A stretch of 64,000 nucleotides of DNA from Bifidobacterium asteroides (GCF_019469425.1 NZ_CP048272.1:1364001-1428000), one strand, 5' to 3'; shown: positions 46,502 to 57,305, counted from the stretch's first letter. Notes: generated by a model from the sequence alone, not told the origin. Translations and numbers: made by a program.

Positions 46502-47475
46502 CAGCACACCCCCTGCAGGAGGGATTCGTCGCCCCGGGAGCGGGCCACCAGCCAGGTCATCAGTGCCTTCTGGGCATGCAACCGGTTTTCAGCCTCGTCC
46601 CAGACCACGGACTGGGGGCCATCGATGACCTCGGCCGTCACCTCCCGGCCCCTGTAGGCGGGCAGGCAGTGCTGGAAGAGGGCATCCGGGCGGGCATGGG
46701 CCATAAGTCGGGCGTTGACCTGATAGGGCAGGAAGGGACGGGAGCGGATGGCATACTGGTCCTCTTCGCCCATGGAGACCCAGGTGTCGGTGAAGACGCA
46801 TTCAGCATCCTCCACGGCCTGGACCGGATCCGTGGTTACCAGAATGGATCCTCCGTTTTCAGCGGCCAGTGTCCGCGCCTGTTCCACCAGGCTCGGATCT
46901 GGCAGGAAGCCGTGGGGGCCGGCAATCCGCACGTTCATGCCGGCCACCGCCCCGCCCAGCAGATAGGAGTTGGCCATGTTGTTGGCTGCGTCGCCCAAAT
47001 ACGCGATGGTCATGCCAGCCAGGGCGTCGACCCCGCCACGGTGCTGGGCCAGGGTCAGGAAGTCGGCCAGGACCTGGCAGGGGTGGAAGGAGTCTGTCAG
47101 CGCGTTGATGACGGGCACATTGGCATGGGCGGCCATGGTCTCCACCCGATCCTGTCCGAAGGTGCGCCAGACTATGGCGGATGTCATCCGCGTCAGCACC
47201 TTGGCGGTGTCCGCCACGGGCTCGCCACGGCCCAGCTGCGAACCAGGACTGTCGATGACCATGGGGTAGCCGCCCAGCTGGGCCACGCCTACGCAGAAAC
47301 TGGTTCTGGTGCGCGTGCTGGGCTTGTCGAAGATGATCGCCACGGCTTGAGGACCCTGGAACGGCCTGGACAAATAGGGATTGGCCCTGAAGGCCATGCC
47401 CAGCCGAAGCACCTCCAGCTGCTCCTCGTGGTTGAGGTCGTCGTCACGAAGCATGTGCCGCAAACCGCTGTTCAT
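46501..47475 (-). CDS. argF: Ornithine carbamoyltransferase
   Basis: 324 residues; ATG 47475 is preceded by GGGAGG. The carbamoyl-phosphate loop STRTRTSFCVGVAQLGG, FHPCQVLADFLTL and the ornithine-site motif QHCLPAYRGREV identify OTC. It makes citrulline. Between argD and argR in the operon. Confidence 0.95.
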   Translation of the reverse strand: MNSGLRHMLRDDDLNHEEQLEVLRLGMAFRANPYLSRPFQGPQAVAIIFDKPSTRTRTSFCVGVAQLGGYPMVIDSPGSQLGRGEPVADTAKVLTRMTSAIVWRTFGQDRVETMAAHANVPVINALTDSFHPCQVLADFLTLAQHRGGVDALAGMTIAYLGDAANNMANSYLLGGAVAGMNVRIAGPHGFLPDPSLVEQARTLAAENGGSILVTTDPVQAVEDAECVFTDTWVSMGEEDQYAIRSRPFLPYQVNARLMAHARPDALFQHCLPAYRGREVTAEVIDGPQSVVWDEAENRLHAQKALMTWLVARSRGDESLLQGVC

Positions 47476-47523
47476 CTCTGCCTCCCTTACCGTGTCATCA
47501 CGATTGTCTCTGAATGCTGCAAA

Positions 47524-48840
47524 TCACCGATTACTCTGCGACGGATCCATGTCCCCGAGACGGATCGGGATCTTGGAGAGAATGTCGACAGCCAGATCGA
47601 TCTGATCGGCCTGGATGATCAGCGGCGGCGCCAGGCGCAGGGCATCAGGGGCCACGGGATTGACTATCAGCCCATGGTCCAGGCACCAGGCAGCCACCTT
47701 GCTGGCACAGGGGGAGCTCAGCTGGACGGCATCCAGCAGACCCCTGCCTCTGACCGAAGTGAAGAGGGGGTTGCCGCAGGCGGCTATGCCATCGCGCAGC
47801 CTCTTGCCCATCTGCTCCGCCCGTTCCAACAGGCCCTCCTGCTGGATGGTCTCCAGGGTGGTCAGCGCCAGGGCCGATCCCAGGGGATTGCCGCCGAAGG
47901 TGGAACCGTGCGTGCCAGGGGTCAGCAGACCAGAGGGCCCGGAACCGAAGGTGATCATCCCGCCCATGGGAAAGCCGCCGGCCACCCCCTTGGCAAAGGT
48001 GAGCACATCAGGGCAGGCACCGCCGGACAGGCTCTGATCCTGGAAGGCGAACCAGTAGCCGGTTCTGCCCATGCCGGTCTGCACCTCGTCAAGAATCATC
48101 AATGCACCATGCCGGCTGCAGAGCTCACGCACCTTTTGCACATAGTCGGGCTCCAGCGGCAGCACGCCAGCCTCACCCTGGATGAGTTCCAGTATGACAG
48201 CGGCCACCGGCTGGTCGGAAGCCTCTTCTCCGGAGAAGGCCTCCTCCAGGGCTTCGGGGTCGCCGGAGGGCAGGAAGCCCATACCCGGCACCAGAGGCTG
48301 GAAGGGCTCGCGGATGGCAGGCTTCCAGGTCAGGCTCAGGGAGCCCATGCTGCGACCGTGAAAACTGTGGGTCAGGGCCAGGATCCGCCCGGGATGGCCG
48401 CCCATGCGAGTGCCATGCAGCCGGGCCAGCTTGATGGCCGCCTCATTGGCCTCGGTTCCGGAGTTGCAGAAGAAGACGCGTGAACCATCCGGGGCCTGGG
48501 CCAGCCCCAGCAGCCGCTCGGCCAGTTCAATCTGAGGCCGGGAGGCGAAGAAGTTGCTGATATGGGCCATCTTGCCGGCCTGCTGGGCCAGGGTCTTGTT
48601 CCAGGCCGGATGGGCATAGCCCAGGGCGTTGACCGCGATCCCTGCCAACATGTCCAGATAGCGGTTGCCGTCGATGTCCCATATCCATGCGCCTTGGCCG
48701 TGGTCCATGACCCTGCCCGGCCTTCCGAAGACCTGCATGTGGACATGGTCATAGCGATCGGCCCATTGGCGACTCCGGGGACCCTCTACCGTTTCGGCTG
48801 GCTCCGCGACGTTGGCGCAATGTTGATCAGCCTTGTTCAT
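47524..48840 (-). CDS. argD: Acetylornithine aminotransferase
   Basis: 438 residues, ATG 48840 with AGGAGGAGCC upstream. Class-III PLP aminotransferase features: [48 protein letters not shown] (PLP Asp) and the PLP-lysine motif [14 protein letters not shown]. The N-terminus is about 35 residues longer than usual. It converts N-acetylglutamate semialdehyde to N-acetylornithine. Its start overlaps argB by 14 bases. Confidence 0.95.
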   Translation of the reverse strand: MNKADQHCANVAEPAETVEGPRSRQWADRYDHVHMQVFGRPGRVMDHGQGAWIWDIDGNRYLDMLAGIAVNALGYAHPAWNKTLAQQAGKMAHISNFFASRPQIELAERLLGLAQAPDGSRVFFCNSGTEANEAAIKLARLHGTRMGGHPGRILALTHSFHGRSMGSLSLTWKPAIREPFQPLVPGMGFLPSGDPEALEEAFSGEEASDQPVAAVILELIQGEAGVLPLEPDYVQKVRELCSRHGALMILDEVQTGMGRTGYWFAFQDQSLSGGACPDVLTFAKGVAGGFPMGGMITFGSGPSGLLTPGTHGSTFGGNPLGSALALTTLETIQQEGLLERAEQMGKRLRDGIAACGNPLFTSVRGRGLLDAVQLSSPCASKVAAWCLDHGLIVNPVAPDALRLAPPLIIQADQIDLAVDILSKIPIRLGDMDPSQSNR

Positions 48841-49774
48841 GGCTCCTCCTCATGACCATTTCATGACCCGGCACAACCACGGTGCCGATCCCGTTTTGGG
48901 TGAAGATTTCGGTGAGCATGGAGTGCGGCTGTCGCCCGTCAATGATGTGGGCCTGGCTGACTCCGGCACGCACAGCCTGCAGGCAGGCCTCCATCTTGGG
49001 ACGCATCCCCGCCTTCATGTCTCCGAGCAGACCATCCAAACGATCCACGCCAATGCTGGAAACCAGGGAATCGGTCTGAGGCCAGTTGGCATAGAGTCCC
49101 TCGACATCGGTAAGAATGACCAGTTTTCTGGCGCCCAAGGCCGCAGCCAGGGCAGAGGCGGCGGCGTCGGCATTCACGTTGAGCACCTGGGTGGCGTCCT
49201 GCTCGTCCGGGGCCACAGAGGAGACCACAGGAATCCGCCCAGCATCAATCAGATCCTCCACGGCCGAAGCATCCACAGCCACGACTTCGCCCACCAGGCC
49301 CAAGTCCACCGGGTGACCATCCACCATAGCGGTACGACGGGCAGCGCTGAACAGACCGGCATCTTCTCCAGACAGACCGACGGCCATGGGACCATGGGCA
49401 TTGATGGCACCGACCAAATCCCTGCCCACCTGACCGGTCAGGACCATGCGGACCACCTTCATGATTTCCGGCGTGGTCACCCGAAGACCACCGCGGAACA
49501 CCGAGGGGATACCCAGGGCCTGAAGCATGTCAGAGATCTGGGGGCCTCCCCCATGGACAACCACCGGGTGCATGCCAACCTGCCGCAGGAAGACCATGTC
49601 CTGAGCAAAGCACTGGCGCAGGTGGTCATCAACCATGGCATGGCCGCCGTATTTGACCACGATCCGCTGACCTGCAAACTCCTCCAGCCAGGGCAGGGCC
49701 TCGATCAGCACTTGGGCTTTGCTGACATCGTCCAAGAACCGTTCTGCTTCTGCCTCCTGCTCGCCGTCTGCCAT
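48827..49774 (-). CDS. argB: N-acetylglutamate kinase
   Basis: 315 residues from ATG 49774; an ATG at 49792 is also possible. [10 protein letters not shown] is the nucleotide-binding start of the amino-acid kinase fold, followed by [33 protein letters not shown] and [11 protein letters not shown] typical NAGK, the regulated second step in arginine synthesis. Overlaps argD by 14 bases. Confidence 0.95.
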   Translation of the reverse strand: MADGEQEAEAERFLDDVSKAQVLIEALPWLEEFAGQRIVVKYGGHAMVDDHLRQCFAQDMVFLRQVGMHPVVVHGGGPQISDMLQALGIPSVFRGGLRVTTPEIMKVVRMVLTGQVGRDLVGAINAHGPMAVGLSGEDAGLFSAARRTAMVDGHPVDLGLVGEVVAVDASAVEDLIDAGRIPVVSSVAPDEQDATQVLNVNADAAASALAAALGARKLVILTDVEGLYANWPQTDSLVSSIGVDRLDGLLGDMKAGMRPKMEACLQAVRAGVSQAHIIDGRQPHSMLTEIFTQNGIGTVVVPGHEMVMRRSHEQG

Positions 49775-49838
49775 CCTTTTCCCTTTCCTCATTGCCGCTT
49801 CTGCCTCCGGTGCCTCACGCTCGTGCGCACATGCCGGA

Positions 49839-51008
49839 TCAGGTGTGGTAGTCGGCGTTGATGGTCACATATTCGTGGGTCAAATCATCAGTCCAAACCG
49901 CGGCCTGGCGATCGCCTTGGCCAAGATCAATATCGATATGGACCTCAGAAACATGCAGGTCGACCAGGGAGGGGTCCTGGCCGGGACTGCCTCCTTGGCA
50001 GACTTTGACTCCATTGAAGCTGACATCCACACGGTCCGGGTCATAGGCCGCCGTCGAAGCCGGCACAGTGCCCAGGGATGCCACCACGCGACCCCAGTTG
50101 GGATCCTCGCCAGCCACGGCACACTTGAGCAGAGTGGAGCTGGAGACAGCCCGTGCACAGGCCAGGGCCGCGTCCTCGCTCTCGGCGCCGTCCACCTGGA
50201 TGCGGATACGGTGGCGGCTGCCCTCGCCGTCGGCCACAATGCGGCGGGACAGCTCACCGCAGGCTTGGCTGAGCAACTCTTGGAACTGATTGGGATCAGG
50301 CCGAACGCCAGATGCGCCTGAGGCCATGAGCAGGACCGTGTCATTGGTGGACATGCAACCGTCCACATCAATCCGGTTGAAGCTGAGCCGGCAGGCTTCA
50401 GACAAAGCGCGGAGGGCCTGTTCAGGCTCCACAATGGCATCTGTGGTGATCAGACAGATCATGGTGGCCAGCTGCGGGGCGATCATCCCTGAGCCCTTGA
50501 CCATGCCGCCCAGCCGCCAGCCGGACCCGTCCAAGGCCACGGTCTTGGTACAGGTGTCGGTGGTCAATATGGCCTTGGCTGCCGCTTCGCCAGCCTCCTG
50601 GCTGGTCGACAGCTCCTGGGCCGCCTGGTCGATGCCGGCCAGTATGGGATCCAGGTGCAGCAGGTGGCCGATAATCCCTGTGGAACAGACGGCAACCTGT
50701 TCGGCTGGCAGGCCCAGATTCTCGCCTGTTCGCTCAGCCATGGCCTTGGCCTGGTCCAGGCCCTCGGAACCCGTGCAGGCGTTGGCATTGCCCGAGTTGA
50801 TGACCACGGCTCCTGCCCGACCCTCTTCCAAAATCTTGCTGGTCCAGATGACCGGAGCGGCCCGGAAACGGTTGGGGGTGAAGACGCCTACAGCAGTGTC
50901 CATGGGCCCCTTGTTGACAACCAAGGCCAAGTTGCGGCGGCGTGAGCCTCCCGGACGATGGGCGATGGCGGTGCCTGTCTGGAAGCCCGCAGCGTAGGTG
51001 ATGCTCAT
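49839..51008 (-). CDS. argJ: Bifunctional ornithine acetyltransferase/N-acetylglutamate synthase
   Basis: 389 residues. [38 protein letters not shown] (autocleavage site with the nucleophile Thr in ATM) and the C-terminal [12 protein letters not shown] are ArgJ hallmarks. It recycles the acetyl group from N-acetylornithine to glutamate. It overlaps argC by 4 bases at its start. Bifunctionality (CoA-dependent activity as well) cannot be decided from sequence alone. Confidence 0.95.
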   Translation of the reverse strand: MSITYAAGFQTGTAIAHRPGGSRRRNLALVVNKGPMDTAVGVFTPNRFRAAPVIWTSKILEEGRAGAVVINSGNANACTGSEGLDQAKAMAERTGENLGLPAEQVAVCSTGIIGHLLHLDPILAGIDQAAQELSTSQEAGEAAAKAILTTDTCTKTVALDGSGWRLGGMVKGSGMIAPQLATMICLITTDAIVEPEQALRALSEACRLSFNRIDVDGCMSTNDTVLLMASGASGVRPDPNQFQELLSQACGELSRRIVADGEGSRHRIRIQVDGAESEDAALACARAVSSSTLLKCAVAGEDPNWGRVVASLGTVPASTAAYDPDRVDVSFNGVKVCQGGSPGQDPSLVDLHVSEVHIDIDLGQGDRQAAVWTDDLTHEYVTINADYHT

Positions 51009-52096
51009 GGTGCCACTCCTATGGTTGTCAGACCGGTTTCCTCGGGCAGCCCCAAGGCCAGGTTGACGGCCTGAAGGGACTGGCCGGCGGTGCCCCGGGT
51101 CAGGTTGTCGATGGCTGCGAAAGCATAGAGACGGTCGGCGCGCTCATCTGTGAGAACCTGGATCTGGGCCAGGTTCGAACCGTACACGTCAGCCGTGGAG
51201 GGGAGCCTGCCTTGGGGCAGCAGATCAACGAACGGCTCCTTGGCGTAGATCTTTTCCCAGACGGCACGAATGCCCTCCGTGCCTAAGGCACGTCCACGCG
51301 CATTCAGCTTGGCCGAAACCACGGCAAGGATCCCGCGTGACATGGGAACCAGGATGGGGGTCAGCCCCAAGCGAATCGGTTGATGATCTCCAACCAGATC
51401 CGGATTGGAAGCTTCTGCCTTGCGCAGGTTCTGCAGGATCTCGGGGATGTGCCTGTGGGTGCCGCCGACCGAATAGGGATGGGCTGAGTTGATGGCCTGG
51501 GCTGCGAGCAGGTCCAACCTGCCGCTGGAGCGACCGGCACCCGAGTAGGCCACAGCAAGGTCGGCCACCAGGTCATCGGTCTGCACCAATCCGGCGGCCA
51601 GGGCCGGCTGGAAAGCCAGGGTGACTGCGGTTACGTTGCAACCCGGACCAGCTATGCGGCGGGCATGCTTGAGCAGTTCACGCTGACGAACGCCTTCAGC
51701 CGTCAGCAGCTCCGGCATTCCGTAGGTCCAGGGAGAGAAAAAGTGTCCGCCGTAGTAGTCCTGCCAGTCGGCTGGATCGTCCAGCCGATGGTCGGCACCT
51801 AGATCGACCAGCATGGATTTCGGATCCAGCTGCTCTGCCAGAGGACCAGAGGCGCCATGGGGCAGAGCCAGCACCACCAGATCATGACCAGCCAGGGTCT
51901 TGGGATCCGTGGCCTGGATTTTTAGCGAGGCCAGCGAATTCGGAAGATTGGGCGAGAACTCCCCCAGCAGTCGACCCGCTGAACCGCGCCCAGTGACCGT
52001 GCATACCCGGAAGGCGGGGTGAGCGACCATGAGTCGGATCATTTCCGAACCGGCATACCCGGAGGCTCCCACCACGGCCACTGTATATTGGTGCAT
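51005..52096 (-). CDS. argC: N-acetyl-gamma-glutamyl-phosphate reductase
   Basis: 363 residues from ATG 52096 with GGAG 6 bases upstream. NADP-binding start VAVVGASGYAGSEMIRL, active-site Cys in AGPGCNVTAVTLAFQPAL and the SGAGRSSGR motif. First gene of the arginine operon, 48 bases downstream of an ARG-box-like palindrome. Confidence 0.96.
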   Translation of the reverse strand: MHQYTVAVVGASGYAGSEMIRLMVAHPAFRVCTVTGRGSAGRLLGEFSPNLPNSLASLKIQATDPKTLAGHDLVVLALPHGASGPLAEQLDPKSMLVDLGADHRLDDPADWQDYYGGHFFSPWTYGMPELLTAEGVRQRELLKHARRIAGPGCNVTAVTLAFQPALAAGLVQTDDLVADLAVAYSGAGRSSGRLDLLAAQAINSAHPYSVGGTHRHIPEILQNLRKAEASNPDLVGDHQPIRLGLTPILVPMSRGILAVVSAKLNARGRALGTEGIRAVWEKIYAKEPFVDLLPQGRLPSTADVYGSNLAQIQVLTDERADRLYAFAAIDNLTRGTAGQSLQAVNLALGLPEETGLTTIGVAP

Positions 52097-52143
52097 GAAC
52101 GCTCCTTCCACCGGGTACCATCATAAATAGTCATGCGATAAAA

Positions 52144-52157
52144 TGCATAATTATGCA
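52144..52157 (-). promoter_or_regulatory. ARG-box-like operator upstream of argC
   Basis: The perfect palindrome TGCATAATTATGCA, extended to AATGCATAATTATGCAAT with one mismatch, fits the ARG-box shape bound by ArgR (TGnATnnnnATnCA). A weaker half-site (CATGCGAT) lies immediately on the argC side, so two boxes may be in tandem, as is usual for ArgR. The site overlaps the expected argC promoter, and argR itself is in the operon, so autoregulation is expected. The divergent side is the DJ-1-like gene stop, so the box controls argC only. Confidence 0.7.
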
Positions 52158-52170
52158 ATCCGGCGTGTCG

Positions 52171-52773
52171 TTATGCTTTCCTCCGCGCAAAGGGGTCGTA
52201 ACCGGACTCACGGTTGCGGATGTATTCCATCTGGGTGCTGACCTTGTCCGCGGCCTCGGGCCCGCAAGTGTCTTCAACATAGTCCAAGGCCATATCGATG
52301 CCAGCCGAGATGCCCGAAGAGGTGCGGAACTTTCCATCGACCACCCAACGGGCCTCTTTGATCCAATCCACTCTCTCACCCGTGCCGACTACCCAGTCAA
52401 AAGCCAGATCGTTGGAGGTAGCCCGCCGACCATCCAGAGCACCGGCAGCAGCCAGCAGAGCCGAACCCGTGCAGACCGTCAGCACCTGTGAAGACTGCGC
52501 AACCAGCCTCCGCAGACTGCTTAGCCAGCGGCCATCCCCAACCAGGGCGCGCGTACCGGATCCGCCGGGTATAAGCAGAACCCCCTTGGGATCGATCTCC
52601 TCTGGCCCCAGGGCCTCGACCCTGGCGCCGCCCTCGCTGACTGTCGCGCCAGGGCCATCCAGGGAAAATATCCGCACGCCGACAGCATCTGTATGGGTGA
52701 AAACATCAAAGGGCCCGAAGACATCCAGTGGTTCGAATCCATCGAATACGACAATATTGACATCCCGTACCAT
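52171..52773 (-). CDS. DJ-1/PfpI family protein (AraC-N type)
   Basis: 200 residues from ATG 52773. The fold is seen in NIVVFDGFEPLDVFGPFDVF at the N-terminus, GVLLIPGGSGTRALV and the nucleophile elbow VLTVCTGSALLAAAGAL with its Cys, and ISAGIDMALDYVE later. This order is that of GlxA-like N-domains and PfpI-type isonitrile hydratase-like proteins without the DNA-binding half. Role unknown; may act on small carbonyl or isonitrile compounds. Confidence 0.82.
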   Translation of the reverse strand: MVRDVNIVVFDGFEPLDVFGPFDVFTHTDAVGVRIFSLDGPGATVSEGGARVEALGPEEIDPKGVLLIPGGSGTRALVGDGRWLSSLRRLVAQSSQVLTVCTGSALLAAAGALDGRRATSNDLAFDWVVGTGERVDWIKEARWVVDGKFRTSSGISAGIDMALDYVEDTCGPEAADKVSTQMEYIRNRESGYDPFARRKA

Positions 52774-52995
52774 TCGAATGAATCTCTCCCCACTGGCAGG
52801 CATGAATACTCATTGACGCCAATGCTTACTTCCAAGAAGTGGCATCACCACTTCAACCAATGGTACCGCCAGGCCTATAACCACCAGGTCCTTCCTGGCG
52901 CTCTTTCACAGCTTCTTGCTCATAGCCCGCAGGTCATGAACCTGCACAAGTGCCGAAACATCTGCTGACACTGGCGACACCCGCACCTTGAGAGT

Positions 52996-53598
52996 TCAGG
53001 CGCTGACGCCGTCTCCGCCAGAGCCGCCGCCACCCGTTGAGGGCGACGGCATCATCTGCTGGTAGAAGTCATTCAGGGAAATGCCGTTGGCCAACAGCCA
53101 GATCCAGGCCAGGGTGAAGAGCAGATTGATGATCAGGGCAGCCATGGCCAGCCCATAGCCCTTCATATGCAGGCGACGCGTCCGATACATGGAAATGCCG
53201 CCGAGCAGAGCTGGAATCACAGGCATGGGGAGGAACAGCGCCATGAAGAAGGCAATGATGGCGCAGGGATCCCAGTGGCCGTAGACCGGATTTTGGGAGG
53301 GATCGTTCAAATCGGGCATACCCTGGGCAGGCCATCCTGGCGTGCCGGGACGGGCCTGAGAACTCCCAGGATTCCTGCTGCGTCCGGGGGCCTGCTGCCC
53401 TACCATAGGTCTGTTGGCGGGGTTGCCTCGGAACGAATCTGATTCCTTGGCCTTGGGCTCAGGGTCTGGGCGACCGTATATATACGGATTCCATCCTGGA
53501 TAACGATCGGCGCGCGCGCCGTACAAGGGCTGGTCGCCCCCTTCATGATCCTGGCGTTCAGGTCCACCGGCTGTGTCCTGTCCTTGAGAATCCGTCAT
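52996..53598 (-). CDS. DUF4190-like membrane protein
   Basis: 200 residues from ATG 53598. About 115 polar Pro/Gly/Gln-rich residues are followed by two hydrophobic helices (AIIAFFMALFLPMPVIPALLG and LAMAALIINLLFTLAWIWLL) with YRTRRLHMKGYG between them, the DUF4190 pattern. The C-terminal tail is Gly/Ser-rich. A small integral membrane protein of unknown function. Follows pheT by 25 bases on the same strand. Confidence 0.75.
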   Translation of the reverse strand: MTDSQGQDTAGGPERQDHEGGDQPLYGARADRYPGWNPYIYGRPDPEPKAKESDSFRGNPANRPMVGQQAPGRSRNPGSSQARPGTPGWPAQGMPDLNDPSQNPVYGHWDPCAIIAFFMALFLPMPVIPALLGGISMYRTRRLHMKGYGLAMAALIINLLFTLAWIWLLANGISLNDFYQQMMPSPSTGGGGSGGDGVSA

Positions 53599-53623
53599 AT
53601 CCCTCGGTCCCCTTGATGCCGGG

Positions 53624-56230
53624 TCAGGCGCGCAGTACGGCGCCCAGACCCGCAGTCTTGTCAACGATGGCCTGGCGCAGGGATTCGCTGTCCTCGGACG
53701 TCAAAGTACGGTCCGGGGCGCGGAAAGTGACTGCGAAAGCCAGCGATTTTGCATGCTCACCGATCTGATCTCCAGTGAAAACGTCGAACAGCTCGATGGA
53801 TTCAAGACTAGACCCAGCCGCTTCTCTGATGGCGGAAGTCAGGTCGGCGGCCGAGACCGTGTCCGGCACGGTGAAAGCCAGATCCTGACGGACCGGCGGG
53901 AAGGTCGAGACCGGCTTGGCCTGCAGGGGAGTGTAATCCAGATGGTCCAGCACCATGTCCAGACTCAGCTCGAAGGCGGCCGAGTGGACAGGGAAGCCCA
54001 GAGCCTGATCGACCCGAGGATGCAGCTCACCCACCATGCCAACAAGCGAGCCGTCGTTAAGGACCAGCCTGGCGGTACGTCCCGGATGCCACTGGTCGGG
54101 TACCTGCCCGGCCGGGGGCTGATCCAGCCGATAATGTGCCCCCAGCCTGTCCAGGACCCGACGAGCCGATTCGACTGCATCTGTCCAGTCCACATCCCTG
54201 CTGTCCTTGAGCCAGCCGTCCTCCTGGGCACGGCCGGTCAGCAGGGCCGCCACATGCAACCGCTGTTCCGGCAGACCCTGGTCCAGGCGGGCCAGATCCT
54301 CGTCGCTGGGCCGAACGCCGCCCGGAAGGGTGGGCACCGCAGGAGCCTCGGGGTCGCGGCGGAAGACATAGCCGATCTCGAAGAGGCGCACATCCGTGTT
54401 GCCGCGTCGCAGGTTGCGCTCCACGGTGTTGGCCAGCGGCAGCAGCAGGCTCTGCCTTAGATAGGGCCTGTCAGCGGCCATGGGGTTGGCCAGCTCCACG
54501 CTGTTGACATGGGCCCCGTCAAGGTCCATGCCGAAGGCCTTGAAATCATTGTCGCCGACGAACGGGTAGTCCAGAACCTCGGTCAGCCCATATTCGGCCA
54601 GGGTGTCGGCCACCCAACGGCGACGCTGCTGGCGATCGGTCAGGCCAACCGCCCCGGACACCTTGGGTGATGGCACGGTGACAGGGATGCGGTCGTAGCC
54701 CACCAAGCGGGCGACTTCCTCGACCAGATCGCAGCTCTCGCCCAGGTCGGGCCTCCAGGTTGGCGGAGTCACCGACAGCCGGTCTTGAGGATCGCCCTGG
54801 ACCGTGCAGCCAATGTCGCGCAGAATGGCCACGATGCGTTGGGGCTCCACCTCCAGACCGGTCAGACGAGCCACCTCGCTGACGGCAAAGTCGATGACCG
54901 GCATGGGCTTGGTCTGGTCCATATCCAGCGGAGCATCCAGATCCCGGCCACCGGCAAGGCGATGCAACAGGTCGGCAGCCATGGCTGCAGCGGCCGGCTG
55001 CATCTGCGGATCAACCCCGCGCTCAAAGCGCTTGGAGGCCTCCGAAGGCAGCTTGTGGCGACGGGCGGTTCGGGCAATGGTCACTTGGTCGAAGTGGGCG
55101 GACTCGATCAGGATGTTCCGTGTCTTATCCGTCACCTCCCCATATAGACCGCCCATGACTCCGGCCAATCCCAGGATGCGGGATCCTTCTTGTCCCTCGG
55201 GCGAGTCGGTGATGAGCAGATCTTCGATGCTGAGCTCGCGGTCCTTGCCATCCAGAGTGGTCAGGTGCTCACCCTGCCTGGCCCTGCGGACGACGATGGG
55301 CCCACTGAGCTTATCCAGGTCGTAGGCGTGCAGAGGCTGGCCCAGATCCAACATGACGTAGTTGGTGATGTCCACCGGCAAGCTGATGGAACGCATGCCG
55401 GCTCGAACCAGCCGACGGCGCATCCAACTGGGAGTCGCCGCCTTGGGGTCGCATCCGGTCAGGGCCCGCAGATAATACCGGTCGCAACCGGGCTGACCAT
55501 GAATGGGGTTGTCATCCTCAATATGCACGGCCAGTGGAGCCTGATCCTCCTGGGCTGCGGGGGCCGGCACGGTCTTGTTAAGCTCGATCACCGGATCCGT
55601 GTACTCAGCGCCCGTAGAGTGGTGGTATTCCCGGGCAACTCCCCGGTAGGAGAAGGCGTAGCCCCGGTCGGGGGTGATATTAATTTCCAGGACAGGCCTG
55701 TTCATATGCAATAGGGCCATGGCATCGTCCCCTGGCTTGAGCTGCTCGTACTGCTCGGGGGTGAACCCGTAGTTTCGCAGCAGGATGATGCCCTGATGGT
55801 CCGAACCCAGCCCCAGCTCGCGCTCTGAAGCGCACATGCCGTCAGAGATATGGCCATAGGTCTTGCGCGGTTCGATGTGGAAGTCTCCAGGCAGGACAGC
55901 CCCCGGCAGGGTCACCACCACCTTCTCGCCCGCAGCCATGTTGGGTGCCCCGCAGACGATGCCCCGGGGCACCTTGCGACCATGTTCATCCACGGCGTTG
56001 TACTGCTCGCCTACATCCACATGGCACCAGTTGATGGTCTTGCCGTTCTTCTGAGGCTCAGGCTCGGCATCCACCACATAGCCGACCACGATGGGGCCGG
56101 TCACCGTAGACTGGTGGATGTCCTCTTCCTCCAGACCGACCCGGACCAGGTCCTTGGCCAGCTGTTCATAGGTCAGATCCTCAGGGACCTGCACATGCTC
56201 CTTGAGCCAGTCGATATCTACCATTGGCAT
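53624..56230 (-). CDS. pheT: Phenylalanyl-tRNA synthetase beta subunit
   Basis: 868 residues from ATG 56230; ATG 56224 is nearly equivalent. The N-terminal EMAP/tRNA-binding region (VGYVVDAEPEP), the B3/B4 editing domain (TPDRGYAFSYRGVAREYH), the B5 domain with MQPAAAAMAADLLHRLAGG, and the C-terminal FDX-ACB domain (FTVPDTVSAADLTSAIREA) follow in the expected order. Longer frames starting further upstream encroach on pheS and are not real. Partner of PheS, with 7 bases between the genes. Confidence 0.95.
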   Translation of the reverse strand: MPMVDIDWLKEHVQVPEDLTYEQLAKDLVRVGLEEEDIHQSTVTGPIVVGYVVDAEPEPQKNGKTINWCHVDVGEQYNAVDEHGRKVPRGIVCGAPNMAAGEKVVVTLPGAVLPGDFHIEPRKTYGHISDGMCASERELGLGSDHQGIILLRNYGFTPEQYEQLKPGDDAMALLHMNRPVLEINITPDRGYAFSYRGVAREYHHSTGAEYTDPVIELNKTVPAPAAQEDQAPLAVHIEDDNPIHGQPGCDRYYLRALTGCDPKAATPSWMRRRLVRAGMRSISLPVDITNYVMLDLGQPLHAYDLDKLSGPIVVRRARQGEHLTTLDGKDRELSIEDLLITDSPEGQEGSRILGLAGVMGGLYGEVTDKTRNILIESAHFDQVTIARTARRHKLPSEASKRFERGVDPQMQPAAAAMAADLLHRLAGGRDLDAPLDMDQTKPMPVIDFAVSEVARLTGLEVEPQRIVAILRDIGCTVQGDPQDRLSVTPPTWRPDLGESCDLVEEVARLVGYDRIPVTVPSPKVSGAVGLTDRQQRRRWVADTLAEYGLTEVLDYPFVGDNDFKAFGMDLDGAHVNSVELANPMAADRPYLRQSLLLPLANTVERNLRRGNTDVRLFEIGYVFRRDPEAPAVPTLPGGVRPSDEDLARLDQGLPEQRLHVAALLTGRAQEDGWLKDSRDVDWTDAVESARRVLDRLGAHYRLDQPPAGQVPDQWHPGRTARLVLNDGSLVGMVGELHPRVDQALGFPVHSAAFELSLDMVLDHLDYTPLQAKPVSTFPPVRQDLAFTVPDTVSAADLTSAIREAAGSSLESIELFDVFTGDQIGEHAKSLAFAVTFRAPDRTLTSEDSESLRQAIVDKTAGLGAVLRA

Positions 56231-56237
56231 CTGACGG

Positions 56238-57305
56238 TCACTCCCCCATCTCGAACTGCTGGCTGAACCGCACGTCGCCTTCGACCAGGTCGTGCATGTC
56301 ATTGATGTCGTGACGCAGGAGCAGGGTACGCTCCATGCCCACACCGAAGGCGAAGCCTGAGTAGCGCTGCGGGTCCAAGCCGGCCGACCTCAGAACGTTG
56401 GGGTTGACCATGCCGCAGCCTCCCCATTCGATCCATCCGGGGCCACCCTTCTTGTCTGGGAACCAGAGGTCCATCTCGGCGCTGGGCTCGGTGAAGGGGA
56501 AGTATGAGGGCCGCAGTCTGGTCCGGGCCTCGGGACCGAACATGGCCACAGCGAGCTTGTCCAGGGTCCCCTTGAGGTCGGCCATGGTCAAATGCTCGTC
56601 GACGGCGATGGCCTCACACTGGTGGAAAACCGGGGTGTGGGTGGCATCCAGATCGTCGGTGCGAAAGACCCTGCCCGTGCAGGCCACGTAGAGCGGCACA
56701 CCACGGGTTATCAAAGAGCGGGCCTGATCGGGTGAGGTATGGGTGCGCATGACCATGTTGGACCCGACGAAACCGGCGGCATCCCTGGCCTGGCTGCCCT
56801 GGACGTAGAAGGTGTCCTGCATCTGACGGGCAGGATGGTCCGGGCCGAAGTTGAGGGCATCGAAGTTGTACCACTCGGCTTCCAGCTCGGGACCCTGGGC
56901 GATGCTCCAACCCATGGAGACGAAGAAATCCTCTACATCCTCCATGAGCTTGGACAGTGGATGCCGAGCGCCCTGGGGACGGCGGTTGACCGGCAGGGTC
57001 ATATCCACCTGCTCGGCAGCCAGGCGGCGGGACTCCTCCTCCTGGCGCAGCTGCCTCTCCTTGAGCCCGTAGGCACGGCCGAAATCAGCCTTGAGCTTGC
57101 CCACCAGGCGGCCAGCGGTTTTCTTCTGACCTGCCGGCAGGGATCCGATGAGCCGGCCGGCCCCGGCCAGGGCTGAACCTGTCCCCGCATACCTGGCCTT
57201 AATCGCCTGAAGCCCCTCCAGATCGGAGGCCTCGCGAATCCTGCCGATGCCCTCGTTGACCTCGTCGGTCATCGCCGCGGGGTCGAATTCTACCTGTGCC
57301 ACCAT
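56238..57305 (-). CDS. pheS: Phenylalanyl-tRNA synthetase alpha subunit
   Basis: 355 residues from ATG 57305; a TTG at 57326 is less likely. The N-terminal coiled-coil tRNA-binding arm (about 15-90) is followed by the class II catalytic core: motif 1 region HPLSKLMEDVEDFFVSMGW, motif 2 DATHTPVFHQCEAIAVDE, and motif 3 GFAFGVGMERTLLLRHDI. Works with PheT as an alpha2beta2 enzyme. Confidence 0.96.
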   Translation of the reverse strand: MVAQVEFDPAAMTDEVNEGIGRIREASDLEGLQAIKARYAGTGSALAGAGRLIGSLPAGQKKTAGRLVGKLKADFGRAYGLKERQLRQEEESRRLAAEQVDMTLPVNRRPQGARHPLSKLMEDVEDFFVSMGWSIAQGPELEAEWYNFDALNFGPDHPARQMQDTFYVQGSQARDAAGFVGSNMVMRTHTSPDQARSLITRGVPLYVACTGRVFRTDDLDATHTPVFHQCEAIAVDEHLTMADLKGTLDKLAVAMFGPEARTRLRPSYFPFTEPSAEMDLWFPDKKGGPGWIEWGGCGMVNPNVLRSAGLDPQRYSGFAFGVGMERTLLLRHDINDMHDLVEGDVRFSQQFEMGE

